17,433 nt of DNA from Clostridiales bacterium (GTDB taxonomy: Bacteria; Bacillota; Clostridia; Oscillospirales; CAG-382). A program made the position numbers and the translations under genes. The first letter of the stretch is position 1, and every line of letters begins with the position of its first letter. Under the pieces are notes generated by a model, which searched no databases, was not told where the DNA came from, and saw nothing but the letters and a program-made list of their open reading frames with translations. The stretch covers positions 1-17,433 of the forward strand of contig DMMZ01000007.1 in assembly GCA_003452915.1 (NCBI GenBank), in the 5' to 3' direction. Below are positions 1 through 6,466 of this stretch, piece by piece.

Positions 1-174
1 TATTTTGGTAATGCAGGTCTTGCAATAGTTACACTTGCAACAGCTGAAGAATCTTCTGATGATACTTCTTCTGTAGTAGAACCAGGTGATGCAGGTATGA
101 TCGCAATTGCACTTGTTGCAGTTTTAGCTCTTGCTGGTGTTACAACATTAGCTGTTAAAAAGAGAAGTAGATAA
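1..174 (+). CDS. C-terminal end of a membrane-anchored surface protein (5' truncated by window)
   Basis: An open frame enters from the left edge and stops at TAA 172-174, giving 57 residues. It has an acidic, Ser/Thr-rich linker (EESSDDTSS), then EPGDAG, a single hydrophobic helix of about 20 residues rich in Ala/Val/Leu, and a basic tail KKRSR. This linker, small motif, helix and positive tail is the usual C-terminal anchor of secreted proteins in Firmicutes. EPGDAG sits where a sortase motif (NPxTG or LPxTG type) is expected, but it lacks the Thr-Gly pair. It may therefore be a degenerate sorting signal or simply a membrane anchor. The extracellular part lies outside the window, so the function is unknown. 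Confidence 0.75.
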   Translation, partial: YFGNAGLAIVTLATAEESSDDTSSVVEPGDAGMIAIALVAVLALAGVTTLAVKKRSR

Positions 175-197
175 TAAATAATCTTATATTAATTTAA

Positions 198-284
198 CAA
201 TCCAAAGGGAGCTTTTTAGCTCCTTTTAGATTGTATAAAAATAAGGTATTGGGAACATAACTTTCCAATACCTTTTATTTTAAT
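198..284 (+). terminator. Tandem hairpins, second one a rho-independent terminator
   Basis: The first hairpin, 198-213 pairing with 218-233, is about 16 bp with G-U pairs and a TTTT loop, but no T-run follows it. The second hairpin has 243-252 (AAGGTATTGG) pairing with 265-274 (CCAATACCTT), followed by TTTTATTTTAATT. It is a good intrinsic terminator for the surface-protein gene ending at 174. Confidence 0.8.
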
Positions 285-540
285 TAGTTAAAAGTGATAA
301 TGCCACGATAAATAATGATAAATGGCATAGTTTACACATTCTTAGCTACATATAAATTTAAAATTATCGATATAACTATATATATCAAATATGTATAGTA
401 GAAACAAAATCCATTGCGTTTTTCTGTTGAATTTTGTAATTTTATGATAAATTATATTGAAAAAAGATAATTTATATGTTATTATATATAATGACAATTT
501 GTTTAGTAAAATGTTTATTTACAAAGAAAGAACAGATACT
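285..540. other. Gene-free AT-rich spacer upstream of the c-di-GMP enzyme gene
   Basis: No convincing gene or RNA is seen here. There is a small inverted repeat, ATGCCA at 300-305 and TGGCAT at 323-328, with a 17-nt AT-rich centre that could be an operator or hairpin. The following reading frame is technically open from TTG 457, but the 28 residues before ATG 541 look like AT-rich noise. I could not find a promoter with a good -35/-10 pair. Confidence 0.4.
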
Positions 541-3066
541 ATGAGAATGAGTTCAGAAATAAAAAACGAAAATAAATCCGCTTTTTATAAAAAAAGCGTT
601 ATTTTTTCATATTTATTTTTATTAATTATTGCAGCAATAGTCATTTTATATTTATACAAAGACTCAATAGAGGACACTAATATGTTTGTTACTAAACAAG
701 CGGAGGTTGTTGAAGCAGGGATTCCGAAATCGATTATTATGAATCTTATTTATGATTCAAATAATTTTGATATTTTTAATAATAATGAATACCTTGAACT
801 TAAAAACAATCTATCTTCTTTATTAAATATAAATAATGATATAAAGTGTTTTTATCTTATTGATCTTAAAAATGCGAAAACATATCCTTTAGTCAATTCC
901 GAACATAATTATTCCGAAAAATCATTTTCTGGGGAAGACATATACACCTCTTTAAATGAAGACGATTTGTTAGAAAATGACTTTAATAAAACAGTCTTAA
1001 CCAAAAAATATACCAATAAGAACGGCGACTGGATAAATGTACTTATACCCATACATGATACTAAAAACAATGAAGTTATAGCATCGTTGAAAGTTGTATA
1101 TCCTATTAAAATCTGGAATTATAAAATATTTATTAGGGTTATTCATACAACAATATTTTTTATTGCAACTATATTAATAATATTAGCTTTTCATATTTTA
1201 TATATAAAAAGTACAACCATAAAAATAGAAAAAAGAAAATTAGAGGATATAACCGCACAACTTAAGAAAAACGAGACTATGTTATGGACAGTATTTGACC
1301 AGGCACCTATAGGTGTTGCCGTATTACAAAATTTCGATTATTATTCGGATATTAATATAACTTTTGAGAAAATTACGGGCAGATCCAAAGAAGAATTAAA
1401 CGGAATGAAATGGATGACAATAACACATCCTGATGATTTACAGATCAGTTTGGAAAAATTTAACAACCTTAAAAAAAATAATAATGGCGTGTATTCATTA
1501 AATAAAAGATATATAAAACCAGACGGAACCGCTGTATGGGTAAATGTTACTATTGCTCCGCTTCACTTTGAAAATAATGATGAAGTTACTTATCATATGT
1601 GTTTAGTTGAAAATATAGATGATAGAGTACAAAAAGAATATGCATTGTCGGAGAGTAAGCGAAGCAAGGATGTTATTTTGGCTAATCTTCCGGGAATGGC
1701 ATACCGATGCAAACACGATAAAGACTGGACAATGCAATTTGTTTCAGAGGGATGTTTATCTCTGACCGGGTTCAAACCAGAGAGTTTTATAAACAACAAA
1801 GAATTGGCATACAATGACATTATAGTTACTGAGTACAGAGAAAGCATCTGGCAAGCCATAGAATTATTACCTACAAAAAAGACGTATAATTTCGAATACG
1901 AAATAATTACTAAATCAAACGAACGAAAATGGGTATTAGAGATCGGGCAGGGCATTTTTAATGATAAAGATGAATTGATAGCTCTTGAAGGAATTGTAAT
2001 AGATAATCATGAACAAAAATTAAGAGAAAAGCAAATTATGTTTATGCTTGATCATGATTATCTGACAGGACTTTTTAATCGGAAGTATTACGAAGAGGCT
2101 ATAAAAAAGTTAGACAAAAACAAAAACCTTCCTCTGACAATGGTAATTACCGATATAAACGGTGTCAGATTAATTAATGATGCTTTCGGATATTCCAGAG
2201 GTGATAAACTGATTAAAGAAACAGCAAATCTTCTTCAGAGTTGCTGTCGTTCAGGAGATGTCTTAGCAAGATTAGGCGGAGATGAGTTCGGATTTATATT
2301 ACCAAATACCGATAATGAAAAAGCAGATAAATTTGTGAATGCTATTATCAAAGCGTGCGCTGAGTATAATAAAAATAAAAAGAACAAACTTTTTGAAATG
2401 AATATCTCGATTGGTTATGCTACAAAAGTATCAGCTTATGAAGATATAAATGATATAATGAAATCAGCGGACGATTATATGCGAAACAAAAAACTTCTAA
2501 ACAGAAAAAGTATACATAATGAAATTATCTCATCAATAATGGCAACAATGTACGAGAAGAGTGAAGAAACCGAGGAGCACGCGAAGAGGCTGTCGAGGAT
2601 TTGTAAAAAGATTGGCGACCAACTTAAACTCAATCAAAAAAATATGAGCGAACTCGAATTGTTTGCAATGTTGCATGATATAGGCAAGGTTGCTATTGAT
2701 GACAGAATACTCAAGAAACCGGGTAAATTTAACGATGATGAATGGATCATAATGAAATCTCATCCTGAAATTGGTTATAGAATAGCAAAATCAGCTTCCG
2801 AAATTGAACCGATTTCAGAATATATTCTTACTCATCATGAACGTTGGGACGGAAAAGGTTATCCTCGTGGTTTGAACGGTGAGGAAATTCCTCTTCTTTC
2901 GAGAATATTGGCGGTGGCAGATTCTTTTGACGCTATGACAAACGATCGTATTTACCGTAAAGCAATGTCTCTTGAGTACGCAATAACTGAGATTAATAAA
3001 AATTCCGGATCGCAATTTGATCCGCAGGTTGTAGAAGTCTTTCAAGAAATTATTTACGATTTATAA
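541..3066 (+). CDS. Membrane sensor PAS-PAS-GGDEF-HD-GYP, bifunctional c-di-GMP enzyme
   Basis: This is predicted to make c-di-GMP from 2 GTP (GGDEF) and to hydrolyse it (HD-GYP) in response to an external cue. Numbered from ATG 541, there is a short cytoplasmic start, a transmembrane helix near residues 17-38, an extracytoplasmic sensor region to about 195, a second helix near 202-222, two PAS domains (about 250-360 and 370-495), GGDEF (about 510-660) and HD-GYP (about 670-841). The GGDEF signature is intact at 579-583. An RSGD sequence five residues before it matches the RxxD product-inhibition site. The HD-GYP half keeps HD (712-713), HHE and GYP (773-775), so neither half looks dead. The start could also be ATG 547, or TTG 457 giving 869 residues. 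ATG 541 has a weak GAAAG upstream. No clear terminator follows the gene. Net direction of activity cannot be read from sequence. Confidence 0.9.
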   Translation: MRMSSEIKNENKSAFYKKSVIFSYLFLLIIAAIVILYLYKDSIEDTNMFVTKQAEVVEAGIPKSIIMNLIYDSNNFDIFNNNEYLELKNNLSSLLNINNDIKCFYLIDLKNAKTYPLVNSEHNYSEKSFSGEDIYTSLNEDDLLENDFNKTVLTKKYTNKNGDWINVLIPIHDTKNNEVIASLKVVYPIKIWNYKIFIRVIHTTIFFIATILIILAFHILYIKSTTIKIEKRKLEDITAQLKKNETMLWTVFDQAPIGVAVLQNFDYYSDINITFEKITGRSKEELNGMKWMTITHPDDLQISLEKFNNLKKNNNGVYSLNKRYIKPDGTAVWVNVTIAPLHFENNDEVTYHMCLVENIDDRVQKEYALSESKRSKDVILANLPGMAYRCKHDKDWTMQFVSEGCLSLTGFKPESFINNKELAYNDIIVTEYRESIWQAIELLPTKKTYNFEYEIITKSNERKWVLEIGQGIFNDKDELIALEGIVIDNHEQKLREKQIMFMLDHDYLTGLFNRKYYEEAIKKLDKNKNLPLTMVITDINGVRLINDAFGYSRGDKLIKETANLLQSCCRSGDVLARLGGDEFGFILPNTDNEKADKFVNAIIKACAEYNKNKKNKLFEMNISIGYATKVSAYEDINDIMKSADDYMRNKKLLNRKSIHNEIISSIMATMYEKSEETEEHAKRLSRICKKIGDQLKLNQKNMSELELFAMLHDIGKVAIDDRILKKPGKFNDDEWIIMKSHPEIGYRIAKSASEIEPISEYILTHHERWDGKGYPRGLNGEEIPLLSRILAVADSFDAMTNDRIYRKAMSLEYAITEINKNSGSQFDPQVVEVFQEIIYDL

Positions 3067-3168
3067 TGAAATAAATATTTAAATGCAAATAAAGAGATAA
3101 ATTAAATAAAATATAATAAGTAATTCATAAATGATTGTTTAAATAGTATATTTTTTTCCAAAAAACTA

Positions 3169-3200
3169 TTGACATGCTAATAATAGCGTGTTATTATAAT
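3169..3200 (+). promoter_or_regulatory. Sigma-A-like promoter for the first riboswitch operon
   Basis: TTGACA (3169-3174) is a perfect -35. With 17 nt spacing it is followed by TATTAT (3192-3197), and an overlapping TATAAT lies at 3195-3200. Transcription would start near 3205, just before a small hairpin (GAGCT 3204-3208 with AGCTC 3212-3216) and the c-di-GMP aptamer. Confidence 0.75.
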
Positions 3201-3220
3201 AATGAGCTAAAAGCTCCCAT

Positions 3221-3297
3221 GTATAGGTAAACTTATCGAAAGATAAGGACACGAAGCTATAGGGCCTAAGGATTATATCTAAGGTTGCCAGTTGCCA
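3221..3297 (+). promoter_or_regulatory. c-di-GMP-I (GEMM-I) riboswitch aptamer 1
   Basis: The sequence follows the class I c-di-GMP aptamer in order. It has a GGTAAAC junction (3226-3232), a stem CTTATC / GATAAG closed by a GAAA tetraloop (3232-3247), GGACACGAAGC (close to the family GGACGCAAAGC), a GGCCTAAG tetraloop-receptor strand (3263-3270), a second arm, and the 3' strand GGTTGCCAGTTGCC (3283-3296). The closing P1 helix can form between GGTAA (3226-3230) and TTGCC (3292-3296). In the family the G of the GG-pyrimidine-AAAC junction contacts the ligand, and it is kept. It sits between a strong promoter and a terminator, upstream of the secreted-protein operon. Recognition is by motif order and pairing, not by a covariance model. 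Confidence 0.9.
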
Positions 3298-3353
3298 AAA
3301 AAGTTAAATAAATATACAAACCGAAAACATGCCTTTTTGTAGTATTTGTTTTA

Positions 3354-3390
3354 TTTTGGCGACTGATTATATATCAGTCGCTTTTTATTA
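3354..3390 (+). terminator. Riboswitch 1 expression platform: terminator with competing antiterminator
   Basis: GCGACTGAT (3359-3367) pairs with ATCAGTCGC (3373-3381) around a 5-nt loop, followed by TTTTTATTAT, which makes a strong intrinsic terminator upstream of the gene at 3428. The 5' arm with its flank, TTTTGGCGAC (3354-3363), can alternatively pair over 10 nt (one G-U) with GTTGCCAAAA (3291-3300). That strand contains the 3' strand of aptamer P1. Ligand binding should lock P1 and so favour the terminator. This predicts an OFF switch (inference). Confidence 0.85.
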
Positions 3391-3427
3391 TAAAAATAAG
3401 TTACGTAAAATTTGAAAGGGGAAAATT

Positions 3428-3823
3428 ATGAAAAAAATTATTTCCATTATGCTTGTATTGTTTATTATGCTTTCTATTGCTACCGTTGCTGTATCAGCAA
3501 ATAATGCAACTGCAAATAATAACTATACATCAGAAACTGTTGCAATTTCCGCAAGTGGAGCATCCTTTACATACCAACTTCGCCTTATGATAGTTCAAGA
3601 ATTGGTTGACAGAACAAACGCAAAAATCGAGAAATTAGTTGAAAAAGCTATTGCTGATACGAATCCTGATCTTGATAAACTCGTAGAAAAAACAAACAGA
3701 CTTGCACAGAACACAATAAAAATAGCCGCAATTCTTGGTATTGAAGTAGTTTGTGAATATAAAGCATACGAAATTAATGGAGTTATTGTATACATAGACC
3801 CACTTATAGTAATTAAAAGATAA
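3428..3823 (+). CDS. Small secreted protein of unknown family, first gene after c-di-GMP riboswitch 1
   Basis: A 131-residue protein with a clear signal peptide: MKK, a hydrophobic core to about residue 22, and a probable cleavage after AVSA (24). The mature part is about 107 residues. It starts with an Asn/Thr/Ser-rich stretch, then a predicted helical region with two related units, IEKLVEKA (67-74) and LDKLVEKT (82-89), and a probable beta-rich C-terminus ending in IDPLIVIKR. There is one cysteine (109), and no anchor, LPxTG or enzymatic motif. A good AAAGGGG ribosome site (3415-3421) lies 6 nt before ATG. The stop codon abuts the start of the next gene. I do not recognise the family. Its place directly behind the riboswitch suggests an extracellular product linked to surface lifestyle, but that is inference. 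Confidence 0.85.
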   Translation: MKKIISIMLVLFIMLSIATVAVSANNATANNNYTSETVAISASGASFTYQLRLMIVQELVDRTNAKIEKLVEKAIADTNPDLDKLVEKTNRLAQNTIKIAAILGIEVVCEYKAYEINGVIVYIDPLIVIKR

Positions 3824-4165
3824 ATGAACAGGGTTTCGTTACCATATGAAATAGAAGATATTATTAACTCGGTAATTTTTAAGGTTAATGAATGTGTATC
3901 TATTTCCAAGGTATATTTATTCGGTTCCTATTATAAAGGAACAAATACTATAGATAGCGATATTGACCTTGCTTTTTTCATTAAAAGTAATGAGATATTA
4001 TTAGATGCTCATAGGAAAATAATAAAAATAACAAGTAAATATCCCATTGATATACAACCTCAGATATTTTATGACAATGAAATCGATGAAAAAATTGGTA
4101 TTGTGGGAGAAATACTTGAAAACGGTGGAGAGATATCTATAGAGCAAGGTAACTATATGGGGTAA
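3824..4165 (+). CDS. Minimal nucleotidyltransferase (MNT, pol beta superfamily)
   Basis: 113 residues, the usual size for an MNT-fold nucleotidyltransferase. The diagnostic motif is complete: FGSYYKGT (33-40), then SDIDLAFF (45-52). G34-S35 form the nucleotide-binding turn and D46/D48 are the metal ligands. D76 in the later strand YPIDIQ is the likely third carboxylate. It therefore looks catalytically competent. The ATG follows the previous TAA with no gap, implying translational coupling, since there is no strong separate Shine-Dalgarno. MNT proteins commonly work with HEPN partners, as in HepT/MntA (where MntA AMPylates HepT) or HI0073/HI0074. Here the HEPN gene comes two genes later, after the HD-GYP gene. 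The substrate is unknown. Confidence 0.88.
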   Translation: MNRVSLPYEIEDIINSVIFKVNECVSISKVYLFGSYYKGTNTIDSDIDLAFFIKSNEILLDAHRKIIKITSKYPIDIQPQIFYDNEIDEKIGIVGEILENGGEISIEQGNYMG

Positions 4166-4172
4166 ATTATCT

Positions 4173-5105
4173 ATGGACGGAATTTTTATAAAAAGAGAAA
4201 AGGTTGATTTTTTAAACGAAGATAGTAAAAGCGATCTTTTTCTCTTGCTTGAGCATGAGGGCCTGGAAATTATGCTTCAGTCTATTGATAAAGGTTCTTT
4301 CATTTGGATAACTCCGACTGATGGGAAAAGTACGGTTGAATTCTTTTATATATTAAAAGGCAGTCTTACATTGGAAGCAAATCATGAAGAAATATCATTA
4401 AATGCAAATGATTGCTTTTATACAAAAGATTTAAAAGGAAAAGTACTTTTAAAAAGTGATACCGATCTGAAAGTTCTATATATTGCAACAGGCCCTGTTT
4501 TTAAGTATTTGGATAATTTATACGGCGATCTTGAATATTTACTTGATAAAATCACTGAGAAGGACGAATATACAAAAAATCACAGCAAAAGAGTAAGAGA
4601 CTTTTGTTTATTCATTTCTCAAAAACTCAATTGTACAGAGACTATTATCGATAATTTAGTGCTGGCTAGTCTTTTCCACGATGTCGGTAAATGCTTTATT
4701 CCCGATGAAATTCTTAAAAAAGATAAAGATCTTACAAAAGAAGAATACAAGGAGATTTTCAAGCACCCAACATATTCAAAAAAATTGCTTTCTGGCAGGT
4801 TTTCAAACGACATTACTGAGATTGCATATGCACATCATGAGAGATTGGATGGTTCCGGATATCCATGCGGACTGAGCGGAGATGAAATTTCGCTCGAAGC
4901 AAGAATTATTTCGGTAGCTGACAGCTTTGATGCTATGACATCTAAAAGAACTTATAACGAGCCTATGTCCTTCACAGAAGCTGCTAATGAATTGTTTTCG
5001 CAAGACGATAAGTATGATATAACAGTAACAAGAGCTCTTAAAGAAATGGCAGACAGCGGTGAACTTGTGAAGAGACTACAAGAGGTTCATTATGACAAGT
5101 TATGA
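4173..5105 (+). CDS. Cupin-like domain plus HD-GYP, predicted cyclic-dinucleotide phosphodiesterase
   Basis: 310 residues, no membrane segment, so cytoplasmic. Residues about 30-108 look like a small cupin barrel (FYILKGSLTLEAN near 58-70, then ISLNANDCFY near 75-83), a possible ligand-sensing domain. Residues about 118-300 are HD-GYP with its signatures intact: H137, H169-D170 (FHDVGK), H198-P199, HHE (221-223), GYP (229-231) and D250 in VADSFDAM. The family hydrolyses c-di-GMP and in some cases cGAMP. The start ATG has GGGG about 10 nt upstream. The 3' end overlaps the HEPN gene by 14 nt. As the product of a c-di-GMP-riboswitch operon, it could provide feedback on the signal that controls it, or act on a nucleotide linked to the flanking MNT and HEPN proteins (inference). 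Confidence 0.9.
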   Translation: MDGIFIKREKVDFLNEDSKSDLFLLLEHEGLEIMLQSIDKGSFIWITPTDGKSTVEFFYILKGSLTLEANHEEISLNANDCFYTKDLKGKVLLKSDTDLKVLYIATGPVFKYLDNLYGDLEYLLDKITEKDEYTKNHSKRVRDFCLFISQKLNCTETIIDNLVLASLFHDVGKCFIPDEILKKDKDLTKEEYKEIFKHPTYSKKLLSGRFSNDITEIAYAHHERLDGSGYPCGLSGDEISLEARIISVADSFDAMTSKRTYNEPMSFTEAANELFSQDDKYDITVTRALKEMADSGELVKRLQEVHYDKL

Positions 5106-5532
5106 AAAATACGAGCATTGGTTGACTCTTTCTCGGTATGATATCGATACAGCGAAAATTTTACTTGACGCAAAGAGATATTCATATGTTCCCGTTTTAT
5201 GTCAGCAATCTGCAGAACGTTTATTAAAGGGAATGTTCGTTTGTCACACAGGCAAAGAATCAAATAAAAGTCACAATGTACCTTTTCTTGCAAATAAATT
5301 AATTGAGAGCATTACATTTATAGAGACCGAAGCAGGTAAACGTTTTGAAAAAGAAAAAGATGATTACGAAGAATTGATGGTTGACCTAATGTTTTACTAC
5401 ATGAGCGATTATCCTTTTTCTTATAAAAAGTTTTCTGATCGTTTTATAGAAGAAAAAGTTGCTTTGGAAATTTATAACAATACGCTTAAGCTGCTTACCT
5501 GGCTTGAAAGTTTCCAGGTCGGTTTAAAATAA
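5092..5532 (+). CDS. HEPN-domain protein
   Basis: 146 residues, all predicted helical. Residues 8-70 follow the HEPN family pattern: a first helix with WLTLSRYDIDTAKILL, then LCQQSAERLLKGMF (36-49), a loop, and SHNVPFLANKL (60-70) matching the usual tHdL..L helix. The nuclease motif R-x4-6-H of toxic HEPN ribonucleases is not present (R43 and H52 are too far apart). It is therefore more like the non-nuclease, nucleotide- or partner-binding HEPN proteins that pair with MNTs. It overlaps the HD-GYP gene, and its site AAGAGG (5080-5085) lies within the end of that gene, which suggests tight coupling. No terminator separates its end from riboswitch 2, so read-through into the pilus leader is possible. 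Confidence 0.87.
   Translation: MTSYEKYEHWLTLSRYDIDTAKILLDAKRYSYVPVLCQQSAERLLKGMFVCHTGKESNKSHNVPFLANKLIESITFIETEAGKRFEKEKDDYEELMVDLMFYYMSDYPFSYKKFSDRFIEEKVALEIYNNTLKLLTWLESFQVGLK
5504..5530 (+). promoter_or_regulatory. Weak candidate promoter for riboswitch 2 / tad operon
   Basis: TTGAAA (5504-5509) and TAAAAT (5525-5530) lie in the last codons of the HEPN gene with a short 15-nt spacer, about 20 nt before the aptamer. This is the best match I see but is not strong. The pilus transcript could instead start further upstream. Confidence 0.25.
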
Positions 5533-5550
5533 AACAATTTAATAATAAAA

Positions 5551-5651
5551 ACTTCCCGATAATGGCAAACCTATCTAAAGGTAGGGACGCAAAGCTAAAG
5601 GACCTAAAGATAAAAGTATTTATCCATGGTAGCCTGGCCACCGAACGAAGT
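5551..5651 (+). promoter_or_regulatory. c-di-GMP-I (GEMM-I) riboswitch aptamer 2
   Basis: This matches the class I consensus more closely than aptamer 1. It has ATGGCAAACC (5562-5571), a stem CCTATC / GGTAGG closed by TAAA (5570-5585), GGGACGCAAAGC (5584-5595), GACCTAAAG (receptor strand, 5601-5609), a variable arm, then ATGGTAGCCTGGCCACC (5626-5642). P1 can form from TGGC (5563-5566) with GCCA (5637-5640) and extend outward through ACTTC (5551-5555) with GAAGT (5647-5651). The tetraloop is TAAA rather than the usual GNRA. It lies 170 nt upstream of the first pilus gene, with a terminator between, so it should gate the whole tad operon. Confidence 0.92.
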
Positions 5652-5751
5652 ACGGGTTTTTTAATTAAATCGTATGACATCAAGAAATTTACTTTCCTCT
5701 ATATAAAGAGGAAGTTTAATTGTCGTCATTGTTAATTACGATATTATTATT

Positions 5752-5790
5752 GACCGTATTCCATTATTTGGGATACGGTCTTTTATTATT
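5752..5790 (+). terminator. Riboswitch 2 terminator upstream of the pilus genes
   Basis: GACCGTATTCC (5752-5762) pairs with GGGATACGGTC (5770-5780) around a 7-nt loop and is followed by TTTTATTATT. CCGTATT (5754-5760) in its 5' arm can alternatively pair over 7 nt with AGTACGG (5649-5655), next to and overlapping the outer P1 strand of aptamer 2. A further hairpin, ACTTTCCTCT with AGAGGAAGT (about 5691-5715), lies between them. As for riboswitch 1, the pairing suggests termination when c-di-GMP is bound, but the competing helix is shorter here. Confidence 0.85.
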
Positions 5791-5804
5791 CTAAAATTGG
5801 ACAA

Positions 5805-5820
5805 AGGAGGTGAAGAAAGG
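5805..5820 (+). promoter_or_regulatory. Shine-Dalgarno that fixes the TadV start at TTG 5821
   Basis: AGGAGG at 5805-5810 lies 10 nt before TTG 5821. The in-frame TTG at 5797 is upstream of this site and ATG 5833 is too far from it, so TTG 5821 is the likely start. Confidence 0.75.
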
Positions 5821-6447
5821 TTGTTCGTATTAATGATATGCTGCGGAGCAGTAGCAGGATGGTTAAGTATGATTCTTTGTAAATATCTTGTATCGGTAAG
5901 AGTTAACGGACCTCTTGACCACTTGCTTATCAGAAGCATATATGCACCTATTGTTTGGTGTATATCGGGCGTGATCGGATTTGCTATTATTCAATCATTA
6001 GGTAGAGGTGCTCTGCAAATAACGGAGTATATAACTGTTTTCTTAATATGTTTATGTATTGGTGCAGTCGACTTTATTATTAGGAAAATCCCAAATCAAC
6101 TGTTACTTACACTCATTCTCAGTAAAGTAGTTTTTCTTGCATTGAATTTTTCGAAACAGGAAATGCAACAGAGTTTTTTAGGTTTTGCCGCAGCGTGTGT
6201 CATTTTTACGATACCGTCATTATTAAAAGTCAACGTTGGCGCAGGTGATATAAAGCTCGCAGTTGTAACGGGTTTTTATCTCGGGATATACGGTTTTTTA
6301 CAAGCTATGATTATCATGGCAATAACTATCGCAGTATACGGCTTATATATTATAATTCGACATCGTGGAAATCTAAAGACAAAGACGGCAATGGGACCGT
6401 ACCTAGCTTTAGGACTTATCAGTACATTAATGTTCCCATTATTTTAA
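5821..6447 (+). CDS. tadV: Prepilin peptidase TadV/CpaA (A24 aspartic peptidase)
   Basis: A membrane protease that removes the leader of Flp prepilin and the TadE-type pseudopilins. It has 208 residues from TTG 5821 and several hydrophobic helices. Both catalytic aspartates of the A24 family are present: D84 in GAVDFIIRKIPN and D143 in the GxGD motif (GAGDIK). The N-terminal methyltransferase domain with CxxC found in PilD-type enzymes is absent, as is normal for Tad peptidases. It opens the pilus operon directly after riboswitch 2 and its terminator, with the pilin gene only 19 nt downstream. Confidence 0.92.
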   Translation: MFVLMICCGAVAGWLSMILCKYLVSVRVNGPLDHLLIRSIYAPIVWCISGVIGFAIIQSLGRGALQITEYITVFLICLCIGAVDFIIRKIPNQLLLTLILSKVVFLALNFSKQEMQQSFLGFAAACVIFTIPSLLKVNVGAGDIKLAVVTGFYLGIYGFLQAMIIMAITIAVYGLYIIIRHRGNLKTKTAMGPYLALGLISTLMFPLF

Positions 6448-6466
6448 AAAATTTAGGAGGATAAAA

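Noticed and set aside
457..540. Extended N-terminus of the GGDEF/HD-GYP protein from TTG 457
   Set aside because: The 28 extra residues are AT-rich with no family resemblance and no good ribosome site; ATG 541 gives a normal start before the first membrane helix.
1593..1955. Minus-strand open frames opposite the large genes (also 3595-3909, 9235-9618, 12773-13174 and others)
   Set aside because: They lie wholly or mostly inside strongly supported + strand genes, lack recognisable domains and ribosome sites, and are frame shadows.
3824..5532. A classical HepT/MntA toxin-antitoxin pair
   Set aside because: The MNT and HEPN genes are separated by an HD-GYP gene, and the HEPN protein lacks the R-x4-6-H RNase motif, so I do not call it a toxin.
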